A stretch of 64,000 nt of DNA from an uncultured Roseiflexaceae bacterium. Its GTDB lineage: Bacteria > Chloroflexota > Chloroflexia > Chloroflexales > Roseiflexaceae. Positions 42,361-52,592 of this stretch are shown here, piece by piece. The stretch covers positions 97,315 through 161,314 of the forward strand of contig CALKHR010000022.1 of NCBI GenBank assembly GCA_937988885.1, read 5' to 3'. A program made the position numbers and the translations under genes. The notes under the pieces were generated by a model that ran no database searches, was not told the DNA's origin, and saw only the letters and a program-made list of their open reading frames with translations. Position 1 is the stretch's first letter; the number at the start of each line of letters is the position of its first letter.

Positions 42361-44199
42361 CTACTTGGCCTCTTGTGCCACAATCGACTCGGTCACAAAA
42401 CGGGCGCTCATCGGCAGGCCGTCGCAGATGCGCACGGAGCGCACCTTCGCAGCGAATTCGGGGACGTGCAGTTGGACGAGTTGTTGCACTTGCCCGTCTT
42501 GGTTGAGCTCGGTCACGTAGATACGGTCGTAGCGCTCAACAAAGGCGCGGGTGGTCTCCTCCAGCGGCAGGGCGCGCAGGCGCAGGTAGCTGGTGGCAAT
42601 GCCTTGCTTGCCCAGTCGATCGCGCGCCTCGAGCACTGCCCCGTCGGTGGAGCCATAGGCGATGATGCCGATCTTAGCCTTGGGATCTTCGTGGACGATC
42701 GGCTTGGGCACCAGGGTGCGGGCAGTTTCGTGCTTGCGGGTGAGGCGATCGAGATTCTTCTGCCAATCGGTGTTGCGCTCGCTGTAGGCGCCGTATTCGT
42801 TGTGGCCCGTGCCGCGTGCGAGGTAGGCCGAGCGCGGATGGGTGTTGCCGGGCAGGGTGCGATAGGGGATACCATCGCCATCGACATCCTTGTAGCGGCC
42901 CCAATCCTGAATCTCTTTGAGTTGCTCGGCGGTCAGCACCTTGCCGCGATCAAATGGCTTGGTGGGGTACTCGAACGGCTCGGTCATCCACAGGTTCATG
43001 CCCAAGTCGAGGTCGCTCAGCACGAACACGGGTGTTTGCAGGCGCTCGGCAAGGTCGAAGGCGGTCTGCGCGAACTCGAAGCATTCACGCATCGAGCCGG
43101 GCAGCAGACAAACGTGGCGGGTATCGCCGTGGCCGAGTTGGTAGGCGGCCAACACGTCACCCTGCGAGACGCGGGTCGGCAAGCCAGTGCTGGGGCCCAT
43201 ACGCATAATGTCCCAGATCACGGCGGGGACCTCGGCGAAGTAAGCGATGCCCGAGAACTCCGCCATCAGTGAGAGACCAGGGCCAGAGGTGGCGGTCATC
43301 GCGCGTGCGCCTGCCCAGCCAGCGCCAACCACCATACCGGCGGCGGCGAGTTCGTCCTCGGCTTGCACCACGGCGCAGGTCGATAGGCCCGTCTCCGGGT
43401 CGCGGCGCAAGCGTGGGGCGTATTCATCGATAGCATCGACCAAGCTCGTCGAGGGAGTGATCGGGTACCAGGCCACGACTTGCACGCCGCCAGCCAGGGC
43501 TCCAAGAGCAGCTGCAGTGTTGCCGTCGATCATCATCAGACCCTCGGTCTTGTTCATGCGCTCGACGCGGTAGCGCTGCTGCTTGGGCAGGTTGGCTCGC
43601 ACCCAATCGGCGGCGGCGGTGACCATGCCGAAGTTCAAGGCGATCGGCTTGGTCTTGCCCTTGAAGTGGCGTGTAATAGCTGCTTCGATCTCGACCATAT
43701 CGATATCGAGCAGTTCGGCCAACGCGCCTACGTAGGCCATATTGGCAACGTAATCGCGCAGTTTGACATCGGCACCGCTCTGCTTGACGAGATCTTTGAC
43801 GGGGAGCGGGTAGTAATCGACATCATCGCGCTGGTTGGCAAATTTGAGGTCGTTCGGATAGATACAAATACCGCCGGAGGGAAGTGCTGCTAAATCGTCA
43901 TCGGCAGTTTTAGGGTTGAAGGCCACCAAGATCTCGGTGCCTTCGCGGCGAGCGGTGTAACCATCCTTGCTCAGGCGGATAGTGTACCACGTGGGCAGAC
44001 CTGCGATATTTGAGGGGAATAGGTTCTTACCGCTGACGGGAACGCCCATTTTGAATATGGCTCGGATCAGCGTGTTGTTGGCCGTTTGGCTGCCGGAACC
44101 ATTCACCGTGGCGGCGACGATCGCGAAGTCATTAACGACAGGTTTTTGCATAGTAGGTTCGGCTTCCGTTGGGCGGTCTTCGATGTCGATGACACTCAT
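42361..44199 (-). CDS. korA: 2-oxoacid:ferredoxin oxidoreductase, fused gamma-alpha subunit
   Basis: 612 residues. Residues about 20-190 are the gamma domain (FAIVAATVNGSGSQTANNTLIRAIFKMGV), and the remainder the alpha domain with NTAAALGALAGGVQVVAWYPITPSTSLV and TATSGPGLSLM; the C-terminal DxxxxVTELNQDGQ region contacts CoA in relatives. No ferredoxin-type cysteine motifs, so electrons pass through the beta-subunit cluster. ATG 44199 has GGAG 8 nt upstream; a longer frame to 44274 lacks family similarity. A TATAAT box lies at 44391-44396 on the minus strand. Confidence 0.92.
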   Translation of the reverse strand: MSVIDIEDRPTEAEPTMQKPVVNDFAIVAATVNGSGSQTANNTLIRAIFKMGVPVSGKNLFPSNIAGLPTWYTIRLSKDGYTARREGTEILVAFNPKTADDDLAALPSGGICIYPNDLKFANQRDDVDYYPLPVKDLVKQSGADVKLRDYVANMAYVGALAELLDIDMVEIEAAITRHFKGKTKPIALNFGMVTAAADWVRANLPKQQRYRVERMNKTEGLMMIDGNTAAALGALAGGVQVVAWYPITPSTSLVDAIDEYAPRLRRDPETGLSTCAVVQAEDELAAAGMVVGAGWAGARAMTATSGPGLSLMAEFSGIAYFAEVPAVIWDIMRMGPSTGLPTRVSQGDVLAAYQLGHGDTRHVCLLPGSMRECFEFAQTAFDLAERLQTPVFVLSDLDLGMNLWMTEPFEYPTKPFDRGKVLTAEQLKEIQDWGRYKDVDGDGIPYRTLPGNTHPRSAYLARGTGHNEYGAYSERNTDWQKNLDRLTRKHETARTLVPKPIVHEDPKAKIGIIAYGSTDGAVLEARDRLGKQGIATSYLRLRALPLEETTRAFVERYDRIYVTELNQDGQVQQLVQLHVPEFAAKVRSVRICDGLPMSARFVTESIVAQEAK

Positions 44200-44606
44200 A
44201 ATGCTAACTCCATGCGATGAGTATACATATGGAAACAGAAAAAGCACCGAGATACTCGACCTGGTATCGGCCATTCTCGACGCCCCCGTATCCCAGGCCG
44301 CCTTGGCCTTATTTAGTTTTCAACCGTCTTATCGGCCTACATTCTGAGGCAACACGCGCTCCCTCAAACAAGCAGGCTTCTACATCACCTATTATACCCC
44401 CATATTTCTTAGCTTGCGCAAAAAACCACAAGCGTTTGTGTAACAATGTGCATAATTGAACAAAGCGTGTGCGGTTTGTACCACACTGTACTTGTCAGGC
44501 CGCTTGCTCTCCGCTAGAATAGTTGCCATCGTAATGCGATGCGTTGCATCTTTGCAAAACATCATTCGGCACTGAGCGATTTGTCTCACTGTCTGATAGG
44601 TTGTTC

Positions 44607-46523
<1,917 letters not shown>

Positions 46524-46538
46524 CAGCGCCGGGGAATG

Positions 46539-46791
46539 ACACGGTGACAAGGTGACCGGGTGACTCGGTGACCGAGTACCTTAGTGGCTGAGTGAACAGC
46601 GAAAAGCGCTATCATCTCGAACAAGCCGATAGGCGACGTGAGAGATCTCATCGACGAAGCAACGAAATGCATTGCCACGCAACAACCTCACATCCCTCGA
46701 AAAACGTAATGTCGCGGCACCGCACGTAGCAGCGCCGCGACATCCTCAAATCTAATCAAAAATCTGTGCAATCTGCGAAATCTGTGGATGA
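46539..46791. repeat. Repeat-rich spacer between uup and the DUF58 gene
   Basis: Contains short GGTGAC-type tandem repeats (46539-46577), a diverged copy of the 37363 element's left end (46611-46654), a palindrome with 10-bp arms (46709-46718 and 46734-46743) sharing GTAGCAGCGC with the one at 5715, and AATCTGTGCAATCTGCG followed by AAATCTGTGGAT (46765-46791). No gene seen. Confidence 0.7.
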
Positions 46792-46795
46792 ACCC

Positions 46796-47962
46796 TCACC
46801 CTACGCTGGGCCGTCCATCGCGCCACAGCCCAAACGTCGCAAAACCGTGCTGCCGAGGCAAACCGAGGTCAGCCGATGTCGGCTCAGTGATGATCAGCGC
46901 GATGTTCAGCCCGCGTCGCTTCAGCGGCAGCAACTGCTCGACCAACGCCCTGCCGCGCTGCCCCGTGATGATCACCACCGTGCTGCCCCAACTCAGCCGC
47001 ATGCCCGCCTGGTTCAGCAACTCCGGCAGCGATCCCTTGGAAGCGTAATCGAGCCGCCCCAACGTCGCCAGCACCTCGATCAGATGCGCCCGCCCCGTGC
47101 CGATCGGCAACGGCTTCGCCACATCGTTATGTAGCGGATCGATGCCCGTGGTGCACAGACCGATCGGCTGGCGGCGCTCCGACAAATGCGCCGCGATCGA
47201 CGCCGCCGCCACCAGCGCCCGTTCCATCACATCGAACTTGTAGCGGGTATCGTATTCCTCGTTCGAGAACGCCAGCGCGATCAGCGTCTCCAAACTGATC
47301 GCGGGTTGGTAGCGCCGCACCTGCGGCTCGCCCGCGTGGGCCGTCGTTTTCCAATCGATCCGACGCACGCCATCGCTCGACTGGTAGGGGCGCACACCGA
47401 TCGGGCGGGCCGGGTCGCTGAACAAGCGTGTATTCGTCGCCAACGTGCCGTAGGGCAGCGAGGCAGGCAGGCCCAACTCGGCCAGCGACAGGATCGTCGG
47501 GTAGATCGTGATGGTATTCTGATCGTTGCTATTCAGCGTCTGCTCGTTCAGGCCGAGCACATCGCCCGTCTGGATCGACAACGGCCCGATCTGGTACAGC
47601 CCTCGCCGACGACCGACCAACGTGTAGCGCATCACGTGGCTCTTGCCCGCACCCAGCGACACCACCTCGCGGATCTGCGGCGGCGTGTGCATCGTGGCCG
47701 GGATATTCTCGGTGATAGAGAGCCACGGCATCGGCAACACACCCTCGTTGCGCAGCCGGATCTCCACGGGGATCGCCTCGCCGGGGAACGCCGCCACCGG
47801 GCTTTGGCGCTCCCAATGCAGCCCTTTCGTGTTACGCCGCAGCCACAGCCAGGCGATCACCTGCAAACCGATCACCACATACAGCAGGTAGAAGAACAGA
47901 TCGCTCCGCAGCACCACCGCCACGATAAACAAGAGCAATGAGAGCCAGAATAGATCGCGCAT
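46796..47962 (-). CDS. DUF58 domain protein
   Basis: 388 residues. Two membrane helices at the start (about 5-18 and 22-42), an extracellular-like beta domain (NEGVLPMPWLSITENIPA), then the DUF58 motif GVRPYQSSDGVRRIDWKTTAHAGEPQVRRY, which leads into a VWA-like fold. Such proteins work with MoxR ATPases in assembly or maturation of envelope or enzyme complexes. Starts 10 nt after moxR ends. Ribosome site for ATG 47962 is weak, consistent with coupling. Confidence 0.9.
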   Translation of the reverse strand: MRDLFWLSLLLFIVAVVLRSDLFFYLLYVVIGLQVIAWLWLRRNTKGLHWERQSPVAAFPGEAIPVEIRLRNEGVLPMPWLSITENIPATMHTPPQIREVVSLGAGKSHVMRYTLVGRRRGLYQIGPLSIQTGDVLGLNEQTLNSNDQNTITIYPTILSLAELGLPASLPYGTLATNTRLFSDPARPIGVRPYQSSDGVRRIDWKTTAHAGEPQVRRYQPAISLETLIALAFSNEEYDTRYKFDVMERALVAAASIAAHLSERRQPIGLCTTGIDPLHNDVAKPLPIGTGRAHLIEVLATLGRLDYASKGSLPELLNQAGMRLSWGSTVVIITGQRGRALVEQLLPLKRRGLNIALIITEPTSADLGLPRQHGFATFGLWRDGRPSVG

Positions 47963-47972
47963 GCTGCACCGC

Positions 47973-48938
47973 CTACGAATCGTCTTCGCCGAGCGCCAAT
48001 TCGGTCTCGGTCAACACACCCTCTAGGATCGCGGCAGCCGTGCGGCCTCGCAGCGCACTCTCAGGCTTCAACAACAGTCGGTGGCGCCAGATCGGCTGCA
48101 CCAGCGACTTGATATCGTCGGGGATCACGAACTCGCGCCCCGAGAGCGCGGCTAACGCCTGCGCAGCCCGGAACAGCGCGAACGAAGCGCGTGGGCTCGC
48201 GCCGAGCGCCAAATCGGGGTGATTGCGCGTCGCATTCGCCAACTTGATCAAATACTCACGTAGCGAGTCGCTCACATACACATCGCGGATCGTGGCCTGC
48301 AACTCCGGCAAGCGCGTGCCATCCACCACCTGCCCGATCGTCTCGATCGGATGCACGCCCGTCAACGCCTGAAGCATCCGCGACTCCTCCTCGGGCGTGG
48401 GGTAGCCCAACCCGATCTCGACCAGGAAGCGGTCGAGTTGCGCTTCGGGGAGTGGGAAAGTGCCCTCGAACTCGACGGGGTTCTGCGTGGCGAGCACCAG
48501 AAACGGCTGCGCCAAAGTGCGCGTTTCGCCATCGATCGTCACTTGGCCCTCGCCCATCGCCTCCAGCAGCGCGCTCTGGGTGCGCGGCGTGGCGCGGTTG
48601 ATCTCATCGGCCAGCAGAATATTGGCGAAAACGGGGCCGGGGTGAAACACGAACGCGCCCTCGTTTGGCCGATAGATCGAAACACCCAAGACATCGTTCG
48701 GCAGCAGATCGGGGGTGCACTGCAACCGCCGGAAGTTCAGGCCAAGCGATGTTGCCAATGCGCGCGCCAGCATCGTCTTGCCGACACCCGGCACATCTTC
48801 GAGCAGCGCGTGCCCGCCGCACAACAACGCCACCAACAACAGATCAACCGCCGTGCTCTTGCCGATGATAACCTGCGCAACATTGGCGCGCACTCTATCG
48901 GCGAACTCTTGGACTTCGCCGATATTGACCTTACTCAC
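47973..48938 (-). CDS. MoxR family AAA+ ATPase
   Basis: 321 residues. Walker A EDVPGVGKT (48-56), Walker B ILLADEINRATPRTQSALLEAM, sensor 1 LVLATQNPVEFEGTFPLPEAQLDRF, and the C-terminal lid with ASPRA. MoxR proteins act as chaperones with VWA-domain partners. GTG 48938 follows GGAGG at 6 nt. Tightly linked to DUF58; a DUF58-MoxR pair is common across bacteria. Confidence 0.95.
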   Translation of the reverse strand: MSKVNIGEVQEFADRVRANVAQVIIGKSTAVDLLLVALLCGGHALLEDVPGVGKTMLARALATSLGLNFRRLQCTPDLLPNDVLGVSIYRPNEGAFVFHPGPVFANILLADEINRATPRTQSALLEAMGEGQVTIDGETRTLAQPFLVLATQNPVEFEGTFPLPEAQLDRFLVEIGLGYPTPEEESRMLQALTGVHPIETIGQVVDGTRLPELQATIRDVYVSDSLREYLIKLANATRNHPDLALGASPRASFALFRAAQALAALSGREFVIPDDIKSLVQPIWRHRLLLKPESALRGRTAAAILEGVLTETELALGEDDS

Positions 48939-49011
48939 AACCAGCCTCCGAATCTGTGTAGAAGGATACTGCGTGATTGTCGGGGGAAACGTGCTATTTA
49001 TCGGGATTCGA

Positions 49012-49797
49012 TTAAATATCAGGAGGTGGCTCGGGTTCGCCCATCAGATCGCCGCGCCATCGCTCAAGCCATTCGAGCGCCTCGCGCAGACGTGCGGGTG
49101 GCGTGCGACGGTACGAAACCACGCCGAATTGTTTGAACAGCCCTTGGTACACGCCGCCGTACTCGTTGCGGCGCGTGCGCTCGGCGGCGGCCAACGCCAC
49201 TCGTCGCACAGCCTGGGCCAACAGCGCCGCCGACGGATCATCGACAGCTTTGCCGGGATCGTAGGGATCGCGATTGTTCTCGTTGCGGAAGGCGCGGGCG
49301 TTCAGTTGCCGCTCGATCAACATCTGCTGGCGGGCCAACGTGGCCATGCCCTGCGCCGACACATACGCTTGCTCGGCGGGCGATTGCTCGTGGCGCACGG
49401 GCACCAGCTCGTCCTCGGGGCCGAAGCCCTGTGGCCGGAACGACTGCCAGAGCACCGAAGCGGTCTCGCGCTGGAACAACTCCAACTGCAAGCGCACATC
49501 GTCGTTGACCTCTTTCGCATTGATGCCGCTGAGCCAGAGTGGCACCAAGTCAACGCGCAGGCACAGCGCCTTCTCGCGGGTCAACTCGGTCTCGACCATC
49601 AGCATCCGCGAGCCGCTCGCCAACACAGCGTGAGCGCGCACACGCTTCTCCTGCGCAGCGCGCGCAATGCCGAGCCGCTCACACAGCCGCCCGATTGGCA
49701 CGAACGTCTCGTTCGGATCGAGCTCCTGCAGCGCAATAATATCCTCGCCATAAAACGAGATCGTCGTTTGGCGGAGTGTCGCTTGTTTTGTAGCCAT
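49012..49797 (-). CDS. Phage antirepressor-like protein (P22_AR_N domain) outside any prophage
   Basis: 261 residues. ISFYGEDIIALQ, TFVPIGRLCERLGI, and VDLVPLWLSGINAKEVNDDVRLQLELFQRE match the P22 antirepressor N-terminal domain. The C-terminal part is different: about 150 residues rich in Gln, Arg and Ala with YGGVYQGLFKQFGVVSYR, not a known antirepressor tail. No phage genes are near; it lies 36 nt after moeA and is followed by moxR after 73 nt. A domesticated regulator is plausible. ATG 49797 has a short AAGAGGC site. Confidence 0.75.
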   Translation of the reverse strand: MATKQATLRQTTISFYGEDIIALQELDPNETFVPIGRLCERLGIARAAQEKRVRAHAVLASGSRMLMVETELTREKALCLRVDLVPLWLSGINAKEVNDDVRLQLELFQRETASVLWQSFRPQGFGPEDELVPVRHEQSPAEQAYVSAQGMATLARQQMLIERQLNARAFRNENNRDPYDPGKAVDDPSAALLAQAVRRVALAAAERTRRNEYGGVYQGLFKQFGVVSYRRTPPARLREALEWLERWRGDLMGEPEPPPDI

Positions 49798-49833
49798 GCC
49801 TCTTCTCTTGAGCAGGTCGTCTCAGCGGCGCGC

Positions 49834-51114
49834 TCAGGGCGCAACTTGGATCGGCCCAGTCAACATCGCTTCGACGGGCGAGCCAACCTCGTAGGGCTGA
49901 TCGCTCGCCACCACAATCAGCAGCGCGTTCGCACCGCGCAACGAGAGCAGACGGCTCGATCCTTGCGCACCAGTGCTGCGGGCCACCAACTGACCATTCT
50001 CCCACGAGATGATGGCGCGTTGAAAATCGGGACGGTTATCGGAGGTGCGGATCGGATCGCGCAGAATCGCCTTCACACGGGGACGCTCCGGTCGCGCATC
50101 GCCCTGCATGCGCCGTAGGGCCGGGCGAGCGAACACCTCGAACGACACCAGCGATGAGACGGGGTTGCCGGGCAGACCGAAGGCCAACAGCGGCGTATCG
50201 CGGTCGGGCCGCTCGATGGTCGCGAAGGTGGTCGGTTTACCGGGCTTGAACATAATCCGCCCGAAGTGCACCGTGCCCAACTCCGCCAACAGCGGCTTGA
50301 TCAGGTCGCGGGTGCCCATCGACACGCCGCCGCTGGTCAGCAGCACATCGGCGCGGGCCACGCCTTCGAGGATTGCGGCGCGTTGCACAGCCTCGTCGTC
50401 GCGGGCGATGCCCAACGAGATCACCTCGCAGCCGGCCTCGCGGGCCGCAGCCAGCAGCGCATAGCGGTTGCTATCGCGCACGCCGCCAGCGCTCGGTTGT
50501 GTATCCGGCTCGTACACCTCGTCGCCGGTCGCCAGCACCGCCACTACGGGGCGTCGGTAGACTGGCACGCGCGTCCGCCCAACCGTCGCCAACAGGCCGA
50601 TCTCCGGCGCTCCCAGCACCGTCCCGCGCGAGAGCACCAACGCGCCTTTGGTCATATCCTGCCCGACCTGCTGCATATTGTTGCCTGGAGACACCGCCTC
50701 AGCGACGCGCAGAATGCCATCGTGCTCCTCGGTCTGCTCGACCATAATCACCGCGTCGGCGCCGGGCGGCAGCGGCGCGCCCGTCATAATCCGCACTGCG
50801 GTGCCGCGCGGCAACGGCTGATCGTACAGCGCGCCACCCGCCGTCAGCTCGCCGAGCACCCGTCGTTCGGCGAGGCCATCTGCGGCATGCAGCGCATACC
50901 CATCGACAGCCGATTTCGGGCGGTCGGGCATATCATCGGGCGCAAAGATATCGGTGGCAAGCACACGGCCAAGCGCACTCGCATCGAGGGCGGCACCTTG
51001 CCCCGCGATCACGATCTCCTCCGTGCTCAGCAGCGGGGTGTGCGCGGCAATAATTCGCTGGGCCTCCTCAACCGGCACCATCGGATAAGGCGACTCACGA
51101 CGCATCGGTTGCAT
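49834..51114 (-). CDS. moeA: Molybdopterin molybdenumtransferase
   Basis: 426 residues, full MoeA length. Domain motifs: DRPKSAVDGYAL, RIMTGAPLPPGADAVIMVEQTE, RDSNRYALLAAAREAGC, LLTSGGVSMGTRDLIK, FKPGKPTTFA, FGLPGNPVSSLVSFEVF. Inserts molybdate into molybdopterin-AMP to complete the molybdenum cofactor. AGAGGA precedes ATG 51114. Other moa/mog genes are not in the window. Confidence 0.95.
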   Translation of the reverse strand: MQPMRRESPYPMVPVEEAQRIIAAHTPLLSTEEIVIAGQGAALDASALGRVLATDIFAPDDMPDRPKSAVDGYALHAADGLAERRVLGELTAGGALYDQPLPRGTAVRIMTGAPLPPGADAVIMVEQTEEHDGILRVAEAVSPGNNMQQVGQDMTKGALVLSRGTVLGAPEIGLLATVGRTRVPVYRRPVVAVLATGDEVYEPDTQPSAGGVRDSNRYALLAAAREAGCEVISLGIARDDEAVQRAAILEGVARADVLLTSGGVSMGTRDLIKPLLAELGTVHFGRIMFKPGKPTTFATIERPDRDTPLLAFGLPGNPVSSLVSFEVFARPALRRMQGDARPERPRVKAILRDPIRTSDNRPDFQRAIISWENGQLVARSTGAQGSSRLLSLRGANALLIVVASDQPYEVGSPVEAMLTGPIQVAP

Positions 51115-51206
51115 GGCGTTCCTCTTGGCTTTAACATTCAGGTTCTGTGTCTATTCTACACCATCCAACGGGAAGTGTGGCGCGCATTGAGATGACGCAT
51201 AGCAAT

Positions 51207-51248
51207 AAAAGAAAATCGCCGTACTTCCCTCATCAGAAAGTACGGCGA
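51207..51248 (-). terminator. Intrinsic terminator after trxB
   Basis: Perfect 11-bp stem (51216-51226 and 51238-51248) followed on the minus strand by TTTTCTTTTATT. Confidence 0.92.
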
Positions 51249-51273
51249 CCTGTTGGCTAGTAACGTTGGAATG

Positions 51274-52257
51274 TTACCACTGGCCAAGGGCTGGTGAAAC
51301 CACTTCCTCATCCTTGGCTTGGCTCTTCTGCGCAGCGTGTTCCTGCTCGGCCAGATACCACGTGACCTCCATCGCAGCCTTGCAGCCATCGCCCGCAGCC
51401 GTGATCGCCTGTCGGTAGATGTAATCGACGACATCGCCAGCTGCGAACACGCCGGGGACATTGGTGCGAGTGCGCTCATCGGCCACAATAAAGCCCGACT
51501 CGTCCAGGTCGATCTGGCCCTTGAAGAGCCACGTGTTAGGGACGTGCCCGATGTACGGGAAGACGCCATCGGCCTCTAACGTGCTCTCCTCGCCCGTCTT
51601 GAGATTGACCAAGCGCACGCCGGTCACCTGATCCTCGCCGAGGATCTCGGTAACTGTCGAATCCCAGATAAAGCGCACCTTCGGATTCGAGAACGCGCGC
51701 TCCTGCAGCACGGGGTCAGCGCGTAACGTATCGCGGCGATGCACGATCACCAGTTCATCGACATAGCGCGTCAGGAACAGGCCCTCGTCGAGCGCGCTGT
51801 TGCCGCCGCCGACCACCACCACTCGCTTGTTGCGGAAGAAGAAGCCATCGCAGGTGGCGCAGTACGATACGCCGCGATTCGCGAGCTTCTCCTCGCCGGG
51901 AACACCCAAGTGCCGTGGCGAAGCACCCGTCGAGATCACCACCGCATCCGCAGTGATCGTCTCGCCGCTATCGGTTGTTAAAACAAATGGACGTACAGAG
52001 AAATCGACCTTCTCGACCAACGCATCAATAAAGGTAGTACCGAAGCGTGCAGCTTGGTCTTCCATCTTTTGAGCGAGATCGTAACCACCAACCGCCTCAG
52101 GAAAACCTGGGTAATTCTCAACTTCGCTGGTGGTAGCGATCAAACCACCCGGCTGCAACCCACGAATCACCAACGGTTCCAAATTAGCGCGGGCCGTATA
52201 AAGCGCCGCTGTAAGACCAGCGGGGCCTGAACCAATAATCACAACTTTCTTGTGCAT
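51274..52257 (-). CDS. trxB: Thioredoxin reductase
   Basis: 327 residues. FAD-binding GSGPAGLTAALYTARA at the start, redox-active CATC (133-136), NADPH-binding VVVGGGNSALDE and GVFAAGDV near the C-terminus. Transfers electrons from NADPH to thioredoxin, which feeds Tpx and other reductases. ATG 52257 has GGGAG 7 nt upstream. The C-terminus carries about 20 residues beyond the usual end (AEQEHAAQKSQAKDEE). Confidence 0.96.
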   Translation of the reverse strand: MHKKVVIIGSGPAGLTAALYTARANLEPLVIRGLQPGGLIATTSEVENYPGFPEAVGGYDLAQKMEDQAARFGTTFIDALVEKVDFSVRPFVLTTDSGETITADAVVISTGASPRHLGVPGEEKLANRGVSYCATCDGFFFRNKRVVVVGGGNSALDEGLFLTRYVDELVIVHRRDTLRADPVLQERAFSNPKVRFIWDSTVTEILGEDQVTGVRLVNLKTGEESTLEADGVFPYIGHVPNTWLFKGQIDLDESGFIVADERTRTNVPGVFAAGDVVDYIYRQAITAAGDGCKAAMEVTWYLAEQEHAAQKSQAKDEEVVSPALGQW

Positions 52258-52592
52258 ATCTAAGCTCCCTGTTATGGACGGCGAATGTACCATATGGGGT
52301 AGCTCGCCGCACTGCTTATATCATAGCATATCTCATCTTTATCCGCTGTAATCTAGATTACCCCCCCTGGGTATGGGCATGTTTGATGTGTGCATAGGCC
52401 ACATGACACCCGATAGGTTTTGAAAACGCACTCGTTGCAGCAGGCTCAAATAACGTTGTAATCAGCACGATGTCCTGGCTATTACATAGAAGTGAAGGAA
52501 TTAGCCAGGCGGCAGATACTGAAAAGAACCTCGATCAAGTATGCTAGGCGTGATCGTTTTGTTGATTTGCTTGTTCGGATAGGGCTATTCCT
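52258..52592. other. Divergent intergenic region with a 14-bp palindrome
   Basis: Separates divergently transcribed trxB and the surface-protein gene. GTAATCTAGATTAC (52348-52361) is a perfect palindrome and may be an operator. I see no clear -35/-10 pair for either gene. Confidence 0.4.
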
